The translations under genes and the position numbers were made by a program. 64,000 bases of DNA from Dioscorea cayenensis subsp. rotundata (taxonomy: Eukaryota > Streptophyta > Magnoliopsida > Dioscoreales > Dioscoreaceae): positions 4,189,501 to 4,253,500 of the forward strand of contig NC_052474.1 of the NCBI RefSeq assembly GCF_009730915.1, given 5' to 3'. Under the pieces are notes generated by a model. That model worked only from the letters and a program-made list of their open reading frames with translations, had not been told where the DNA came from and did no database searches. Positions 60,087 to 64,000 of the stretch are shown here, piece by piece. Within the stretch, counting starts at the first letter, position 1, and every line of letters begins with the position of its first letter.

Positions 60087-60539
60087 CTTGTATATGTTAA
60101 TGTAAATTTTTGTTTGTTTTGAATTGTAAAAGCGTGTTAAATTCCATTCGGCTTTCATTTCATTGTTTAATTTATGTTCTAATTGTGTACATTTCACTTT
60201 TCATTGTTTAAATATACTATATATCGCTTTAAACATCGCTTTTAAATATTTCAAAAATACTGACATCCGTTTAAAAATAACTACCTGCTCTATGTTTAAC
60301 TAAACGATTCATTGTTTAAATAAATATGGAAGTCGCCCATCAATAACTTGTATATCTCAATGTAAAAGTTTGTTTGTTTTCAATTGTAAAGGCGGTGTTA
60401 AATTTCATTCGCTTTCATTTCATTGTTTAATTTACGTTGTAGTTGTGTACATTTCCGTTTCATTATTTAAATATACCATATATCGTTTAAACATCAGTTG
60501 AAATATTTCAAATTACGATAGTATCCGTTTAAAAATAAC
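60087..60539. repeat. Direct duplication, 260-bp offset
   Basis: CTTGTATAT..AATGTAAA through CCGTTTAAAAATAAC occurs at 60087-60281 and again at 60347-60539, about 85% alike. It lies between the two convergent MULE genes and is rich in TTTAA. Confidence 0.8.
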
Positions 60540-60639
60540 AATGTCTCGCTTAAATACATTCAATTCGTTAGTAAAGAGTAAGAGTTTAAATATGGAAACA
60601 ACTCCATCAATACACAATGTTTCCCTCGTCATCGCCGGC

Positions 60640-62796
60640 TTATTAACAATACCTAGTCGGCTACGCTTTCATCATGCAAGATCGCTCGATTGTGACCGGA
60701 TCCATGGCGGCCGGTGCAATGTAACTCGTCGGACATCAAACGCTTGCGACTCGATCCTCTTTCGCCTAGGGCGCCCAGTCGCCTTCTCGTCACAGCGGTC
60801 ATGAAATGAAGCTCACGATTTCCATCCGAAGGCCCGTCATCGCTCGGGTATGGGGAATATAGTTTTCACTTGACGCAAGTTTGTAATCGTCGACGCTGAG
60901 TACCCGCTAATAAATCGATGTACGCTGGTGTCATGCGCATTATTGTCTGCTGCAAGCGTGTTTGCAGGGATACCATAAACTTGCCACCGCCGACATGAAC
61001 AAGTTCACGATGCGAGATCCACGAGTCTGCTGTGACCGGTCGATCACTCGTAACGATCATCGACACAACGACCAACACGAAGATTTCGGCTGTCCTCAAC
61101 AATGATCGCTACCTTGGAATGTATGTCTGGGCATAAGTAGGTCTCCCATTTGTTCGCTTGCTCACGCCGGTTACATAACATGCGCATCAACTTGAACCTT
61201 GCAAATAAGGTTAAACAAAGACGATGATGGTTAAATAATCCGTAAACATGTTTAAACATTATTGTAAATATTTAAACGAAAGGATTAATATTTAAAGTCA
61301 GACAAGTGTAATTAAACAAAGATTGAGAATGTTTAAAGGGTAACACTAAATGTTAGTGTAAACCAACATTCGCGAGACCTTATGGAGTCGACCATTTTTC
61401 GCCACCCGAGTAAACGACGAGCTTCCTCGATCCAAGCATCGAACGACTCCGCGACGTTTGACATACATCTCACCCCAACGATCACCTCCGACATGATAAT
61501 CCGAATACACGCTGACGAAAGAAAAGAATGCACGCTTTAAAACGATCACCGTCTCTTTCCACGATCGCAACGCCGCCGGATTTGTCTCGACCCACCTTAT
61601 CCACATACCAAAACAAACAATCAGAAGTGGAGATGTCAACGCTGGCCGAGGACCACCCGGGCATGCTCTTTTTTCCCAACCAAGCTCGCTTGTATGGTAT
61701 GTGGACACCATGTTCCCGCAACATGTCCTTCTAAATGTCGATGGCCTTAGACAAGGGACGGTCCTCGAGCTTCCGAATCACTCGTCGCTAACCCATTTTT
61801 TGGGACGCTCGGATGTGACGCCGAACCCTACGCCACCACCGCAAGTGTGTGACGGGTTGATTGTCTTGATTCCGAAAGTATTTTTTTGTTATACTCTTTT
61901 GATGCATGAAGGAGCCAACGACAACCATCGGCAAAGACATTCCACAACACTCGATGTTTTTCGTTCTTTATGAAATCGAAGTCAAAAATTCCTTTTGATT
62001 GCATGATTTCAAGCACATCCCTCGAAATGTTCGGACACCGCCAAAACGTTGTCCAATATCCAACGACAAGACTTCGTAATGATCTCGACGAGGAAGGAAG
62101 ACATCCCACACCGCCGTGGTCACCATGGGGATGAATGGGAGCACTCGCAGAATCAATTCCTCGCCAACACTTCACCAAATAAAAAAAGATCAATATGTTA
62201 AAGCGGAGAATATAATGTTTAAGTGATAATGACAATATTTAAACGTTAAATTAAATACTTAAGCATTTAACTAATAACGTAAACGACTAGTACAATATGT
62301 TAAACAGATGACTGGACATATTTACACAATAACGACCCCTGACATATCTGGAATAATTAAAAAGAAAAGGAACTTACAACGAGTAAACCCTCGCTTTTTC
62401 ATTAGGATTCAGCAATGGCACATTTTTCTCGCCCTCGACGACAAGATCAACTACAGAGACATTTGAAGATGGAGTGGACGCGACACATCCGCCGGAAGTC
62501 AACATCGCTTTTCTATCGGGCAAACCGCTTTTATATCCATCTGGTGTGATGAACTTAACCCTGACAAGAGAAACTTCGAGACCCCATCGCTCACATATCT
62601 CAGCTAACACCAACTCCCAAGAAGTCTGAGCAGTGAACATTAGCACCCTTCCCTCCCCGTTGAATCTAGCAATACCACAAAAAAACTCTCCATAATATAT
62701 CGGGTCGAAAAACCAAATCGTACAAAACCAAATGAAGTGAAGAACAAAAAAAGAAGACGAAGAAGAAGAAGTAGAAGATGTAAAGAACAAAAGCAA
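60640..62796 (-). pseudogene. mudrA-type transposase gene of the MULE, decayed
   Basis: Read on minus: an N-terminal domain (62374-62660) with TSWELVLAEICERWGLEVS; the MuDR DNA-binding region (61830-62110) with GQRFGGVRTFRG, FDFDFIKNEKHRV and DGCRWLLHASKEYNK; KAIDIQKDMLREHGVHIPYK (~61700); VAESFDAWIEEARRLL (~61395-61450); KWETYLCPDIHSKVAIIVED and GRCVDDRYEV (61050-61170); the CKHAC end of a SWIM zinc finger (60953-60967); and a GRPRRKRIESQAFDV-type C-terminus with a HGSGHNR zinc-knuckle remnant (60650-60790). The segment between about 61500 and 61440 is far too short to hold the DDE catalytic core, which appears to be deleted. Introns (61215-61340, 62185-62370) carry TTTAA motifs. It is not functional. 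Confidence 0.78.
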
Positions 62797-62929
62797 AGAA
62801 TCGAAAAGGCAAACAAAAAAAGCGCACGCTTGTATGCATAGAGGTTAGACTAGACGTGATGTGATTGGGCGGTATTTTTCCCTCCATCCCAAGGGCAAAA
62901 AGGGAAATATATGTCATCGTCGCGAGGAA

Positions 62930-63460
62930 GACATATTATCATCGTTCTAATGAATGTTCTCAACTCAACATGAGTCTCGTGTAAACGTCAAGCTTTTTTA
63001 TGTTTAAACGAGATACATATAGTGTTTAAAAATAATGGTTAACTCGTTTAACTAAAGTCTATATCATGTAAAAAAATATGTTATCGTTTAAATTGAATGC
63101 TTTTCATCGACATCGCGTCGAAGATGGGTACCTCCCGGTCACTGCTTTAAACATCTTTTACGTATTTTTCTTAAACACCGTTGTCATTGTTTAAAGAGTA
63201 ACTAGAGTATTGTTTAACTTTTTCTATTGCTTTTACACCGTTGTCATTGTTTAAAGAGTAACTTTTTTTCTTAAACACCGTTGTCATCTGCTTTAAAACA
63301 TATTTACGTATTTTCTATCGTTTACAACGACGCTCTTTTGTTTCCCACATTGTTTGTTTTTACTAGGTCTATGTTTAAATTTCGTAAGTTCACATCAAAT
63401 AAGCTTGTTACGTTTTATTTATAAAAGATTTACAACATTTACAACATTTACAACGTCCGC
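62930..63460. repeat. TTTAA-rich spacer with short tandem repeats
   Basis: Dense GTTTAAA-type motifs. The phrase CACCGTTGTCATTGTTTAAA occurs near 63177 and 63237, and CACCGTTGTCATCTGCTTTA near 63278. ACATTTACAACATTTACAAC is repeated at about 63434. Confidence 0.7.
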
Positions 63461-63469
63461 TCGGACTTT

Positions 63470-63600
63470 GGACACTCACGACTCAACCCTCGTATAACGA
63501 AACAAGTGTCCATGACATTCGAACGCTACACGGCTGCATAACATACGCGATCAACTCGAACCCCGCACAACGTACAACATTAAAAAAAGGTTAAACAACA
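63470..63600 (-). pseudogene. Second mudrA fragment (tentative)
   Basis: CATAACATACGCGATCAACT, the bases following it and the GGTTAAACA that follows match the exon-intron border at 61170-61225 of the first mudrA gene. It suggests another MULE copy, nested or duplicated, running off the window. Confidence 0.4.
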
Positions 63601-63820
63601 CACATTCATGAAAAACGACTATTAATCAATGTGTCATGGTCGGGACTTAAACGAAGATCCCGATAGTTAAACAGAGAAACTTAATAGTTGTACACCGACG
63701 CCATTTTTCTTAAACGGTAATGAGAAAGTCTCAGTGGTAAATGTCAACCCTCGCTCTTAAAGGATGTTTCATGATCTCCCTCCTCTAGAGAATCCTCCGC
63801 AATCACGCAATACGTGAAAA

Positions 63821-63940
63821 ACTTTTCTTTTCACCCAAGTCGAAATGCTCTCTTAATCGCTTTCCCGTCATCCACCACTGGAGAATCCCTCCGCATTCAG
63901 TGCAGTTATGAGAGCATTTCGCCTTTGGGCAAGAAAAGAT
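63821..63940. repeat. Inverted repeat with ~35-bp arms
   Basis: Left arm 63821-63855 (CTTTTCTTTTCACCCAAGTC..) and right arm 63906-63940 (..TTTGGGCAAGAAAAG) are inverted copies with a 50-bp loop. A direct repeat GAGAATCC(C)TCCGCA also occurs at 63788 and 63881. Confidence 0.65.
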
Positions 63941-64000
63941 AGTTTAACTAGTTCAGTGATTACCGCTAATTGATTCTCAAGATAAGGAAGAAGGCTCACG

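Larger units (their letters stand above)
55869..64000. mobile_element. Mutator-like element (MULE) with Ulp1 gene, cut by window end
   Basis: The left end probably lies near 55880, where TAAAATTGCCAAAAACACCC resembles plant MULE termini. It holds a DUF1985/Ulp1 gene on + (56271-59950) and a mudrA-type gene on - (about 60640-62796), tail to tail. Coding parts are CG-rich and broken by many frame changes; spacers and introns are AT-rich with TTTAA motifs. Elements with both a mudrA transposase and a Ulp1 protease are known (melon CUMULE; the Kaonashi group carries Ulp1). No matching right terminal repeat is seen, so the element likely runs past 64000 or is nested with a second copy. Confidence 0.75.

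Noticed and set aside
1-64000. A bacterial-type operon, defence island or organelle insertion
   Set aside because: All coding evidence is plant nuclear (introns, transit peptide, F-box) or plant transposon; no polycistronic arrangement or organelle gene was found.

Overview
This window is nuclear DNA of a flowering plant. It contains intron-bearing genes for a plastid-targeted elongation factor G, two plant F-box proteins, a Jagunal-like membrane protein and a tandem family of pectin methylesterase/invertase inhibitors (PMEI). The AT-rich gaps hold plant LINEs, tRNA-derived SINEs, hAT and Mutator-like transposons and small LTR elements. The species cannot be fixed from the sequence alone. A run of exactly 1000 N (52056-53055) shows that this is a draft assembly.

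Layout. 0.2-1.9 kb: six-exon Jagunal-like gene (+). 2.4-5.9 kb: chloroplast EF-G (-), convergent with it. 6.9-8.6 kb: a 5'-truncated LINE bounded by a 14-bp target duplication. 9.2-9.8 kb: a second LINE end with a 14-bp target duplication and an (AAT)n tail. 9.9-34.7 kb: a tandem array of PMEI genes, all on the minus strand. It holds four apparently intact genes, one gene split by a 906-bp solo LTR, one eroded copy and one orphan promoter/5' fragment. The array is peppered with insertions: a 949-bp hAT-type element, a foldback MITE, two miniature LTR elements, LINE ends and a SINE. 36.1-40.5 kb: five-exon F-box gene of the At4g00755 type (-). 41.4-45.0 kb: three-exon F-box/PP2-A13-type gene (-). 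45-52 kb: gene-poor DNA with a tandem array of about five 379-bp units. 52-56 kb: assembly gap, LTR remnant, LINE ends and a foldback element.

55.9-64.0 kb (window edge): a large decayed Mutator-like element. It carries a DUF1985 plus Ulp1 (C48) protease gene on + and a mudrA-type transposase gene on -, arranged convergently. Its coding parts are rich in CG dinucleotides. Its introns and spacers are filled with closely spaced TTTAA-cored motifs, very unlike the rest of the window.

The host genes are unrelated single-copy-type genes (plastid translation, ER membrane, ubiquitin ligase adaptors) plus the PMEI cluster (extracellular control of pectin methylesterase or invertase). There is no operon-like logic. 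The most informative features are the PMEI array with its datable insertions, the Mutator/Ulp1 element with its TTTAA-phased noncoding DNA, and the 379-bp tandem array. Exon boundaries, protein lengths and target duplications were read by hand from the bases.
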